5,632 bases of DNA from CAZQEZ01 sp964592475 (GCA_964592475.1 CAZQEZ010000227.1:1-5632), one strand, 5' to 3'. Positions 1 through 5,632 are shown, counted from the first letter of the stretch. Notes: generated from the sequence alone by a model not told the origin. Numbers and translations are program-made.

Positions 1-28
1 TGATTTGAATTTTATCTATAATCATGTC

Positions 29-41
29 ATCCCTTCGGGAT
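29..41. repeat. REP-like short hairpin
   Basis: ATCCC and GGGAT (29-33 and 37-41) form a perfect 5 bp stem around TTC, inside the longer string CATGTCATCCCTTCGGGA. It lies past the 3' end of the dehydrogenase gene, in non-coding DNA. From memory, similar motifs with a CCCTTCGGG or CCCTACGGG core are scattered between genes in many Bacteroidota genomes. That it is a dispersed repeat is an inference, because only one copy is in this window. Confidence 0.4.
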
Positions 42-70
42 TTGGCATATTCCATAATAAATCATATAGA

Positions 71-94
71 GCCAATTTCTCTTTCTCTATTGGC
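71..94. repeat. Inverted repeat with pyrimidine-rich loop
   Basis: GCCAAT (71-76) and ATTGGC (89-94) are a perfect 6 bp inverted repeat. The 12-base loop on the plus strand is TTCTCT repeated twice. It lies about 50 bases past the stop of the minus-strand dehydrogenase gene, so it could be a weak 3'-end structure for that transcript. No T-tract follows on the minus strand, so I do not call it an intrinsic terminator. Confidence 0.3.
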
Positions 95-143
95 AAGTAT
101 CTGACAAATATTTAGTTGAAGTTAGAATAAAAACGGTTAACCT

Positions 144-1190
144 TCACCTCACCTCTACAATTCTCTTTTCCTGATTGCTTTGGATTGCTGCCTCAATCAA
201 GCGAATCACGTCAGTGGCTTGTTCACCGGTTACTGCCAATTGTTTTCCATACCTGATGGCCTGGAATATATTTTCGTAATAATCTTGATAGCTACCAGGC
301 AATGTTTCAATTCTTCCTTCCCAATGCAAATCGTTTATCTCCGTGTTTATAAACCCCCAATCATCACGGTCTTCTATACCCCATCCCGGCATCTCGGGTG
401 TAAAACCATCCTTAAGTGCTTGCTCCTGAGGATCGATTCCATATTTTAAAAAAGTACCTTGCTGACCATAAATTTGATATCTGGGCCCAAGTTCCTTTAC
501 CAGGTAACTTGATTTGGCAGTTGCTTTTAAGTAACCATAATTGCAAATTACTTCATAATTATCGGCTACTTTGCCACCAATCCGTTGAGTGCGAATATCG
601 GCAAATACATTTTTAGGCAAACCAAATAAAGTAATTACCTGGTCGAGCATATGGGAACCGAGATTATAAAGGATACCAGAGCCAGGGGCCTCTTCTTCCT
701 TCCAGGTATTCTCTTCTACATAATTTCTAAATCTATCGTAATGGCATTCAAACTCTACAAGTTCGCCACATAGCTTTTCCTGTATTACTTTTTGCACCGT
801 CTTAAAATCTCCATCCCAACGCCGATTTTGGAATACACTCACTATACAATTGTTATTCTTTGCAATAGAGATTAAATCTTCAGCTTCGGTTACATTATTG
901 GTAAATGGCTTTTCAACAATTACATGCTTACCCGACTCTAGCATTAATTTTGTAAATTCGTGGTGCGTAGGGTTAGGGGTATTGATCACCACCAACTCGA
1001 TTTCATTATCCTCCGCAATGGCTTTTAAATTATCAACAACTTTCACCTGAGGATAATCTTGCTTACTAGATTCTGAGCTTCTTTGCATGATGGTATGTAA
1101 ATGGAAACCCGGATTGGCAGAAAGTAATGGGGCATGAAATACTTTACCTGACATACCATAGGAAATTATTGCTGTATTAATAAGTTGCAT
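144..1190 (-). CDS. Gfo/Idh/MocA-family NAD(P)-dependent dehydrogenase, IolW/YdgJ-like
   Basis: This 348-residue protein has no signal peptide or membrane segment and should be cytoplasmic. Residues 1-120 form an N-terminal Rossmann domain with SYGMSG at 10-15, where a canonical nucleotide loop has GxGxxG. VFHAPL follows at 17-22, TPNPTHH at 71-77 and the catalytic-lysine motif EKP at 93-95. The C-terminal substrate domain has QNRRWDGD at 121-128 and NLGSHMLDQ at 176-184. His180 is in the catalytic His position, while the usual partner Asp is Asn176. The length and motifs resemble B. subtilis IolW (scyllo-inositol dehydrogenase) and E. coli YdgJ, so oxidation or reduction of a polyol or sugar is likely, but the substrate cannot be read from sequence. 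I recall Bacteroidota relatives with the same Ser and Asn, so these changes may be clade-wide rather than inactivating. The gene has its own -7 element and lies past a terminator, so it is probably transcribed alone. The ATG at 1190 sits directly before the Rossmann beta strand and needs no alternative. Confidence 0.9.
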   Translation of the reverse strand: MQLINTAIISYGMSGKVFHAPLLSANPGFHLHTIMQRSSESSKQDYPQVKVVDNLKAIAEDNEIELVVINTPNPTHHEFTKLMLESGKHVIVEKPFTNNVTEAEDLISIAKNNNCIVSVFQNRRWDGDFKTVQKVIQEKLCGELVEFECHYDRFRNYVEENTWKEEEAPGSGILYNLGSHMLDQVITLFGLPKNVFADIRTQRIGGKVADNYEVICNYGYLKATAKSSYLVKELGPRYQIYGQQGTFLKYGIDPQEQALKDGFTPEMPGWGIEDRDDWGFINTEINDLHWEGRIETLPGSYQDYYENIFQAIRYGKQLAVTGEQATDVIRLIEAAIQSNQEKRIVEVR

Positions 1191-1223
1191 AAAAATTTAA
1201 TTTTGAGGTATAAATTATAAAGA

Positions 1224-1231
1224 CAAAATTA
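1224..1231 (-). promoter_or_regulatory. Bacteroidota -7 promoter element for the IolW/YdgJ-like gene
   Basis: Read on the minus strand this is TAATTTTG, an exact TAnnTTTG. It would place the transcription start near 1217 and give a leader of about 27 bases before the ATG. No TTTG is present at the expected -33 distance (around 1251-1256), so the promoter is supported by one element only. Confidence 0.45.
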
Positions 1232-1266
1232 TAAAAAAAACCAGGAGAAGTAAGGGTTGTTTAAAA

Positions 1267-1303
1267 TTCAAAAAAAGATTGAGCCTTTTTGGTATCAATC
1301 TTT
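1267..1303 (-). terminator. Intrinsic terminator of the DUF4105/Lnb-like gene
   Basis: On the minus strand, AAAGATTGA (1303-1295) pairs perfectly with TCAATCTTT (1282-1274). A further CC/GG pair may close an AAAAA loop. The 3' arm runs into a tract of seven Ts ending at 1267. The hairpin starts 26 bases past the stop codon of the gene ending at 1330. The stem is AT-rich, so termination may be partial. Confidence 0.65.
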
Positions 1304-1329
1304 AAAGAAGCAACTTGTAAATCTTAAAT

Positions 1330-2526
1330 CTAAAGCCCTTTTTTGTAAAAGTTCCATCTGGTGAGGCGAATAAAGTAAATAGATAAAACCGGAATCAACA
1401 ACCAATTAAAATTTTTAAAATCTATTATCCACACCATTAAGTACAGCAGTAGCAATAAAAACATAATGCTGAAATACCAATAAAAAAATTGATTTTTGGT
1501 TTTGCCAATGGTAATAAAATAAACTGCCAGCAAATGTAAAGGCGATGCCCAAAGTAAATCGGCATTGGGGTAAGTGGCTTCATGTGCAGTTGCCAGCCAC
1601 AGAAATAGCAGATAAAGACCAATAATACCTAAAATACCAAATAGTATCAGGTCAATTTTTTTATAGTAGGTTGATTTTTTAACTTCTTTCGCGGTAAAGA
1701 GTAACACTACCATTAATAGCAATACTAATAGTGAAAAAGATGACCAGGACACCGGAGGGTCCACTGGAAACTCTGTTCCTGCGTGTAATACCTGATGACT
1801 CTTGACCAATGGTTTTGTGCCATAGCCGGGCTCATCCAGTATCGAATTTTGCATGGCTAACATTAGGTATTCTGGTAAAAAGAAGTAATCTTTTGGTTGC
1901 ATTATTCTATCAACAGGCAAACCCAGGCTTAAGTCAATACCTAAATGTGTCCAGGGTTTATCTCGCAGGTATGGATCAATACTTTCGCGAAAGCTTACTG
2001 CTTCATACCAGCTGATATTGTCTATTTCCACTTGTTCGGCAAAAACGGTAAAAATTAAATCTCCAATTCTGTTGGCACAATTGTCATGGAAATAATCGTA
2101 GAGGTAAAACTTGTTTTCAGGTAACTGATTATTTTGCAAAAATTTATATACTTCGTTTGCCTCCTTGTTGGTAAAATTAAATACCTGCTCATACACGCTT
2201 TGATTGTAATAGTGGTAGTCTTCAAGATATTTTTCAAAAGAGCGTACCTCCAGGCTATAATTAAGGTACCCCTTTACAAATTTCCAGTAAAAATTTTCGG
2301 TATTGAAGTCAAACGTTCCGTAGTTGTATACCTCATCCAAATTTTGTGATTTGTCACGCACTCGCAAGGCACTGTGACCAAATGCCTGGTAAAGCAAAGG
2401 ACCAGGAGTGCTGGTGAGTAAACTTATTTGCCCGGTAGATGAAAGTGTATCAGAAGTTTGAGAGAAGCCGGGAATAGCTGAAAAAAAACAAACAGTTATT
2501 ATCAGAATGCTAATAGAAATTTTCAT
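1330..2526 (-). CDS. lnb: DUF4105 membrane protein, probable lipoprotein N-acyltransferase Lnb
   Basis: This 398-residue envelope protein starts with a signal sequence: Lys2, a hydrophobic stretch at 3-18, and a likely cut near GFSQ at 20-23. The soluble region at about 24-255 should be periplasmic and carries the hallmarks of DUF4105: AFGHSALRV at 48-56 with His51, and FHDNCANRI at 146-154 with Cys150. These are candidate catalytic residues. Five hydrophobic segments follow at about 262-279, 291-311, 324-341, 347-368 and 373-388. An H-x5-N...LLW-x2-PL block at 315-330 lies between the second and third. A periplasmic DUF4105 domain plus five C-terminal TM helices is, as I recall, the architecture of Lnb. 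That enzyme was described in Bacteroides as adding the third acyl chain to outer-membrane lipoproteins in place of Lnt. The family is clear and the activity is inferred from architecture. Some DUF4105 proteins may do other jobs. No exact TAnnTTTG is seen upstream, and an intrinsic terminator follows, so it is probably monocistronic. Confidence 0.85.
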   Translation of the reverse strand: MKISISILIITVCFFSAIPGFSQTSDTLSSTGQISLLTSTPGPLLYQAFGHSALRVRDKSQNLDEVYNYGTFDFNTENFYWKFVKGYLNYSLEVRSFEKYLEDYHYYNQSVYEQVFNFTNKEANEVYKFLQNNQLPENKFYLYDYFHDNCANRIGDLIFTVFAEQVEIDNISWYEAVSFRESIDPYLRDKPWTHLGIDLSLGLPVDRIMQPKDYFFLPEYLMLAMQNSILDEPGYGTKPLVKSHQVLHAGTEFPVDPPVSWSSFSLLVLLLMVVLLFTAKEVKKSTYYKKIDLILFGILGIIGLYLLFLWLATAHEATYPNADLLWASPLHLLAVYFITIGKTKNQFFYWYFSIMFLLLLLYLMVWIIDFKNFNWLLIPVLSIYFIRLTRWNFYKKGL

Positions 2527-2784
2527 GTTGCGAAATTAAGCGATAATGGAAAATAGCGGTACTATTATTTCAATAAACTACTGAATACAAATATTTTAAT
2601 TGAAAAATATTATAAAACCAGCCAAAAATCAATAGTGGCACAAATTTTAATGGTAAATGTATGCAAGTAGCTGATTGGTGTGTTATTTACTATGTATAAT
2701 ATTCTGAAATTTCTCAATTAATCACTAATATTGGGTTTAGAAAATTTGTTAGGCTATTTGCATTAAATTTTTAAGAAGATATAA
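2527..2784. promoter_or_regulatory. Divergent intergenic region between lnb-like and Tat-oxidoreductase genes
   Basis: This AT-rich 258 bp stretch must hold the promoters of both divergent genes. No exact TAnnTTTG with a -33 TTTG is visible on either strand. The best near-matches are AAAATTTG at 2741-2748 on the plus strand and AATATTTG near 2589-2596 on the minus strand, each with one mismatch. A TATAAT occurs at 2695-2700. AAGAAG at 2773-2778 is a weak purine-rich stretch before the plus-strand ATG. Specific sites are uncertain. Confidence 0.4.
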
Positions 2785-4131
2785 ATGAAAAATTCGAGAA
2801 GAAATTTTATCAGAAAAACGGTGGCAAGTTCTATTGGATTATCCTTGGCCGGAAGTGCTGCTGCCATAGCTCCAAAAAATTATAATAATATAATGGGAGC
2901 CAATGATCGTATAAATGTTGCCATCGCGGGACTTGGAAGAAGATTAGGCGCCTTTTATCAGCCTATAGCTTTAAAAGAAAATAACGTACGGTTAGTTTAT
3001 CTTTGTGACGTGATGCGTTCGCAGCGCGAAAAAGCTGCTGAAAATTTTTCCGAATACATTAAGTATAAACCAAAATTGGAAAATGATGTACGTAACGTAT
3101 TAGCAGATGGAGAAGTAGATGCTATCATAAACGCTACACCAGACCACTGGCATGCACCAATGGCATTTATGTCCATGGAAGCCGGCAAAGATATGTACCT
3201 TGAAAAACCGGTAAGTCATAATCCACGCGAAAGTGAACTACTGGTAACCTATTCTAAAAAGTATAACAAGCTCATCCAGATGGGTACCCAACAGCGATCT
3301 TCACCAGCCTCAATAGAGATCATCAATGAAATTCATAATGGTGCCATTGGCAAAGCTTACAAGGCCGTAGCATTTTATTCCAATGGCCGTGGTGAAGTAG
3401 TTGAGCCTACCCCAGCATCTCCACCGGAAGGGTTGGACTGGGAATTGTTTCAAGGACCTGCTCCTCGCAAGCCTTACGAACACGACACCTGGAATTACAA
3501 CTGGCACTGGTATGGTTGGGATTATGGTACTGCCGAATCTGGCAACAATGGAACCCATGAGTTAGATGTTGCTCGTTGGGCTTTGCAAGTAGGTTATCCT
3601 AGTCATCTTTTTGTGCAGGCAGCTAAACGCCACTTCAAAGATGATGGCTGGACTATGTATGATACCATGGATGCAACATTTACTTATCCGGATGATAAAG
3701 TAATTCAATGGGATGGCAAAAGCCGTAATGGATACAATACTTATGGAAGTGGCAGAGGAACTATTATTTATGGTACAGACGGTTCGGTTTATGTAGATAG
3801 AGGTGGATATATTTTATACGATAGATCGGGTAAAGAAGTAAAAAGAAGCCAGGGAGATAGCGATGAAGCTGGTACCGCCCTGGGTGGTGGTGGCAGCATG
3901 TCTACCAGACATGTTTCTAATTTCTTTAATGCGATGCGTGGCAAAGAAGAATTGCGACAGCCCATTGATCAGGGTATCGTGAGCCAGCATTTAACTCACT
4001 TGGTCAATATTGCCTATCGGGTAAATAAGCCTTTAGAAATTGATACCAAATCCGGCAGAATTTATGACCGCGAAGCCATGAAAATTTGGAGTAGAGAATA
4101 TGCAGAAGGCTGGAAGCCAAAGCTGATGTAA
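2785..4131 (+). CDS. Tat-exported Gfo/Idh/MocA-family oxidoreductase
   Basis: This 448-residue protein begins with a twin-arginine signal: SRRNFIRK at 4-11, then a hydrophobic stretch to about residue 29 with AxA-type cut sites near 25-29. It should be exported folded, with its nicotinamide cofactor bound, as glucose-fructose oxidoreductase is. The Rossmann domain starts at about 42, with GLGRRLG at 49-55, Asp75 after the second strand, TPDHWHAPM at 118-126 and the catalytic-lysine motif EKP at 140-142. The C-terminal domain has GNNGTHELDVARW at 253-265, with His258 in the catalytic position. The third nucleotide-loop Gly is shifted by one residue, giving GxGxxxG. Such exported members are common in Bacteroidota and Planctomycetes and are usually linked to sugar breakdown, but the substrate here is unknown. 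Keeping EKP argues against a GH109 glycosidase. The ATG at 2785 is fixed by the signal peptide. A strong terminator begins 23 bases after the stop, so the gene appears monocistronic. Confidence 0.9.
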   Translation: MKNSRRNFIRKTVASSIGLSLAGSAAAIAPKNYNNIMGANDRINVAIAGLGRRLGAFYQPIALKENNVRLVYLCDVMRSQREKAAENFSEYIKYKPKLENDVRNVLADGEVDAIINATPDHWHAPMAFMSMEAGKDMYLEKPVSHNPRESELLVTYSKKYNKLIQMGTQQRSSPASIEIINEIHNGAIGKAYKAVAFYSNGRGEVVEPTPASPPEGLDWELFQGPAPRKPYEHDTWNYNWHWYGWDYGTAESGNNGTHELDVARWALQVGYPSHLFVQAAKRHFKDDGWTMYDTMDATFTYPDDKVIQWDGKSRNGYNTYGSGRGTIIYGTDGSVYVDRGGYILYDRSGKEVKRSQGDSDEAGTALGGGGSMSTRHVSNFFNAMRGKEELRQPIDQGIVSQHLTHLVNIAYRVNKPLEIDTKSGRIYDREAMKIWSREYAEGWKPKLM

Positions 4132-4154
4132 TTAATAGTTAAAGAATGATAAAT

Positions 4155-4186
4155 AAGGCTGCCAGTTTTTTTTGGTAGCCTTTTTT
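4155..4186 (+). terminator. Intrinsic terminator of the Tat-oxidoreductase gene
   Basis: GGCTGCCA (4157-4164) pairs with TGGTAGCC (4173-4180) over 8 bp, including one G-T wobble, around an 8-base T-rich loop. Six Ts follow at 4181-4186, and AA before the stem can extend it. It begins 23 bases past the oxidoreductase stop codon. This is a GC-rich, textbook intrinsic terminator. Confidence 0.85.
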
Positions 4187-4202
4187 CATGTGTATACTTT
4201 TG
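4171..4202 (+). promoter_or_regulatory. Bacteroidota promoter of the ElyC/YdcF-like gene
   Basis: TTTG at 4171-4174, a 20-base spacer and TACTTTTG at 4195-4202 match the Bacteroidota consensus TTTG-N19-21-TAnnTTTG exactly. Transcription should start a few bases past 4202, giving a leader of roughly 65 bases before the ATG at 4276. The -33 element lies in the loop and 3' arm of the preceding terminator, so the two signals share DNA. Confidence 0.7.
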
Positions 4203-4275
4203 CATCAAGTAGTTATTTAAATTTTTGTTTCTTTTAGCTTTTGTAATAACTTCAAATCAAATAGACTACGGTACC

Positions 4276-5049
4276 ATGTTTTTCATATTATCAAAAATTT
4301 TATTATTTCTCATTCAGCCGCTCAATTGGATTGTTGGATTATTGCTGGCGGCCTGGCTGGTCAAAAATAAACAGTGGAAGAAGCGACTGTTTATTGCCGG
4401 TATGGTAGTTTTACTTTTTTTTACCAATGGCTTTATTTCCAATAGTATATTAAAGGCCTGGGAAGTAGAACCTACCCCCATTGCCGAACTGCCCAATTAC
4501 ACGGCCGGTATCATTCTCACTGGTATTACCGATAGGGAAATAAAGCCAAAAGACCGGGTTTATTTTCACAAGGGTGCCGATAGGGTAACGCATGCCTTAC
4601 ATTTATATCGCATAGGAAAAATTGAGAAAATTGTAATATCCGGAGGTAATAGCGAAGTGATACCTGAAGATGATGATGTGGCGGAAGCTGATAATATTAT
4701 TGGCTTCTTTACCATGGCTGGAGTATCACTTCAAGATATAATCATTGATAACCAAGCCCGTAACACCCATGAAAGTGCCTTGAATTGCAAGCAAATTTTA
4801 GAACAGCAGTTTCCGGGTGAAAAGCATCTGCTTATCACGTCAGCATTTCATATGCGTAGAGCAAAACCTTGCTATGATAAAGTGGGACTTCGAGTAGATG
4901 GATTCAGCTGTGATTTTAATACCGGTAGAGGTGATGAGTTCAATTTAATCGGGGCCTTGCTTCCTTCGGCTAGCGCTTTGCAGCAATGGAACATCTTATT
5001 GAAGGAATGGATAGGCATAGTAGCTTACAAACTTCGGGGCTACCTTTAG
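4276..5049 (+). CDS. DUF218 inner-membrane protein of the ElyC/YdcF type
   Basis: I start this protein at the ATG at 4276 (257 residues). The reading frame extends up to an in-frame TTG at 4225, but the MFFILSK beginning matches the usual start of this family as I recall it, and the length is close to E. coli ElyC (about 259). Two TM helices span about 8-29 and 38-56, separated by a Lys/Arg-rich turn. The DUF218 domain runs from about 77 to 235, with ISGG at 121-124, ARNTHESA at 161-168 and TSAFHMRRA at 188-196. These are the conserved strand-end motifs of the family. E. coli ElyC influences peptidoglycan and lipid-carrier metabolism, and its biochemical activity is unsettled. A comparable envelope role here is inference. 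It follows a perfect Bacteroidota promoter and appears to stand alone. No clear Shine-Dalgarno and no downstream terminator are seen. Confidence 0.87.
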   Translation: MFFILSKILLFLIQPLNWIVGLLLAAWLVKNKQWKKRLFIAGMVVLLFFTNGFISNSILKAWEVEPTPIAELPNYTAGIILTGITDREIKPKDRVYFHKGADRVTHALHLYRIGKIEKIVISGGNSEVIPEDDDVAEADNIIGFFTMAGVSLQDIIIDNQARNTHESALNCKQILEQQFPGEKHLLITSAFHMRRAKPCYDKVGLRVDGFSCDFNTGRGDEFNLIGALLPSASALQQWNILLKEWIGIVAYKLRGYL

Positions 5050-5326
5050 AGTAGACCTGAAAACTCCACAATATCAACAACTGGTTTAAATGATTTTACA
5101 AGTTCAACGAAAACGTATTGAAAAACCTGGCAAAAGCAAGTCTTTGACCTAAGCAAAACCACTGAAATAAAAATTTATTGAATAGAAACTAATAAATGAC
5201 TTTTTAAAAACATTTCTTAACCTTTTCATTTAAAGTCTTAAACACTCATTTTTTAAATGAATATTTTATGTTAGATTGATCCTATTTGTATATATATACT
5301 AAGAATGTAACTACCAGTTTAAGAAC
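5050..5326. other. AT-rich gene-free stretch
   Basis: No frame of either strand gives a credible gene here, and I find no intrinsic terminator for the preceding ElyC-like gene. It contains a 10 bp inverted repeat at 5225-5261 and a 12 bp alternating palindrome, GTATATATATAC, at 5288-5299. Since a kinase remnant follows, this DNA may be the decayed or deleted body of that gene, but no recognisable kinase motif survives in it. Confidence 0.5.
5225..5261. repeat. 10 bp inverted repeat
   Basis: TTCATTTAAA (5225-5234) and TTTAAATGAA (5252-5261) are perfect inverted copies separated by 17 bases. The right arm also pairs with a nearer TCATTT at 5246-5251, so two alternative hairpins are possible. 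In a sequence this AT-rich it may be chance. No T-tract follows, so it is not called a terminator. Confidence 0.35.
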
Positions 5327-5469
5327 ATGATCGAATTCTGTAAACTTTTGAGAACAGCAGGAACTGGCATGGGCTTATACATAGTAAAAGAATACTAGAA
5401 AACACTGGAGAAGTTATAGAAGTAGAAAGTATAGAAAATAAATATGCTACATTTCGGATAATTTTTTAA
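5327..5469 (+). pseudogene. Histidine kinase C-terminal remnant, frameshifted
   Basis: The frame starting at 5327 contains GTGMGLYIVKE (5360-5392), the G2 ATP-lid box of a HATPase_c domain, and then hits TAG at 5396-5398. Shifting by one base at about 5390-5392 restores the expected continuation, ILENTGEVIEVES and a final FRIIF ending at TAA 5467-5469. That is the normal end of a histidine kinase. The break fits loss of one A from an expected GAAATA. A second shift probably lies just before the G2 box, since another frame reads FENS (5347-5358) there, as kinases often do. Nothing of the H box, N box or sensor domains is found upstream. It cannot make a functional kinase and is best read as a relic of the partner of the response regulator gene 36 bases downstream. 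Confidence 0.75.
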
Positions 5470-5474
5470 ATTTG
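5443..5474 (+). promoter_or_regulatory. Bacteroidota promoter for the response regulator gene
   Basis: TAAATTTG at 5467-5474 is an exact TAnnTTTG. Twenty bases upstream, TATG at 5443-5446 is a one-mismatch -33 element. The predicted start is near 5481, about 25 bases before the ATG. The -7 element overlaps the TAA stop of the kinase remnant, so this promoter lies in formerly coding DNA. Confidence 0.5.
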
Positions 5475-5505
5475 TACATACATTTATTACTTTTTTTTAC
5501 TACCT

Positions 5506-5632
5506 ATGGCTTTTACACGTAAAGTACTTTTAGTTGATGATGATGATATAGCAAATATCTTGCACGCAAAAACCCTCAAAAAACACGACTTCTGTGAAGA
5601 AATTGGAACAGCTGAAAATGGAGAAGATGCTT
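5506..5632 (+). CDS. Response regulator receiver-domain protein, 5' part (runs off the window)
   Basis: The ATG at 5506 opens a frame that stays open to the window edge, giving 42 codons. The product begins MAFTRKVLLVDDDDIAN, with the first receiver-domain strand (KVLLV, 6-10) and the acidic Mg-binding cluster at Asp11-14. Then comes helix 1 and a second strand leading into TAENGEDA at 35-42, the standard CheY-like order. The phospho-acceptor Asp, expected around residue 55-62, lies outside the window. It is therefore unknown whether this is a single-domain regulator or has an output domain. The near-immediate start of the receiver domain supports this ATG. A T-rich leader with no Shine-Dalgarno precedes it. 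The only kinase sequence beside it is a broken remnant, so it may now depend on a kinase encoded elsewhere. Confidence 0.88.
   Translation, partial: MAFTRKVLLVDDDDIANILHAKTLKKHDFCEEIGTAENGEDA

Noticed and set aside
71..94. Intrinsic terminator for the minus-strand dehydrogenase gene
   Set aside because: The hairpin stem is only 6 bp and no T-tract follows on the minus strand, so it is kept only as an inverted repeat.
180..1050. Plus-strand open frames inside the IolW/YdgJ-like gene (180-449, 416-616, 850-1050)
   Set aside because: They are antisense to a gene with clear family motifs throughout, and their products show no recognisable domain or consistent start signals.
1437..2349. Small open frames inside the lnb-like gene, on both strands
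   Set aside because: They lie wholly within a well-supported DUF4105 gene in other frames. The hydrophobic ones merely reflect the TM-coding sequence read out of frame.
2997..3558. Minus-strand open frames inside the Tat oxidoreductase gene
   Set aside because: They are antisense shadows of conserved Rossmann and catalytic-domain coding sequence, with no family features of their own.
2785..4131. GH109 glycosidase reading of the exported Gfo/Idh/MocA protein
   Set aside because: GH109 enzymes also have signal sequences and this fold, but as I recall they lack the EKP motif. Here EKP at 140-142 and His258 fit a dehydrogenase.
4314..4496. Minus-strand open frame inside the DUF218 gene
   Set aside because: It is antisense to the TM helices and the linker to the DUF218 domain, with no recognisable motif.
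5387..5400. Programmed frameshift in the histidine kinase fragment
   Set aside because: There is no classical slippery heptamer with a following structure, and the upstream kinase domains are absent, so even a shifted product would be non-functional.
1..5632. CRISPR array, transposase gene, tRNA, rRNA or toxin-antitoxin pair
   Set aside because: I looked on both strands and found no regularly spaced repeats, no transposase motifs, no tRNA-like cloverleaf and no small paired genes of that kind.

Overview
The window looks like ordinary chromosome from a Bacteroidota bacterium, most likely of the Cytophagales type. The evidence is the AT-rich intergenic DNA, start regions with little Shine-Dalgarno signal, three exact matches to the Bacteroidota promoter -7 consensus TAnnTTTG, and the protein families present. 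The genus cannot be named from the sequence alone.

Layout. Bases 1-143 are non-coding and carry a short REP-like hairpin and a second inverted repeat. Two minus-strand genes follow. The transcriptionally first is at 2526-1330 and encodes a DUF4105 membrane protein whose architecture matches Lnb, the Bacteroidota lipoprotein N-acyltransferase. It ends in an intrinsic terminator at 1267-1303. The second, at 1190-144, encodes a cytoplasmic Gfo/Idh/MocA dehydrogenase of the IolW/YdgJ type and has its own -7 element. A 258 bp divergent intergenic region separates this pair from the plus-strand genes. These are a Tat-exported Gfo/Idh/MocA oxidoreductase (2785-4131), ending in a strong terminator that overlaps the next promoter, and a two-TM DUF218 protein of the ElyC/YdcF type (4276-5049).

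The right end, 5050-5505, holds no intact gene. It contains inverted repeats and the decayed, frameshifted C-terminus of a histidine kinase. An intact response regulator gene starts at 5506 and runs off the window; its likely promoter overlaps the stop codon of the dead kinase.

How the genes relate. Each gene appears to be its own transcription unit, so no operon or multi-gene system is evident. The Lnb-like and ElyC-like proteins both belong to the cell envelope, and the two oxidoreductases share a fold but act in different compartments. I see no mobile element, CRISPR array, rRNA or tRNA, and no convincing new biological system. The points most worth a second look are the Lnb assignment, the kinase remnant beside the response regulator, and the terminator-promoter overlap at 4155-4202.
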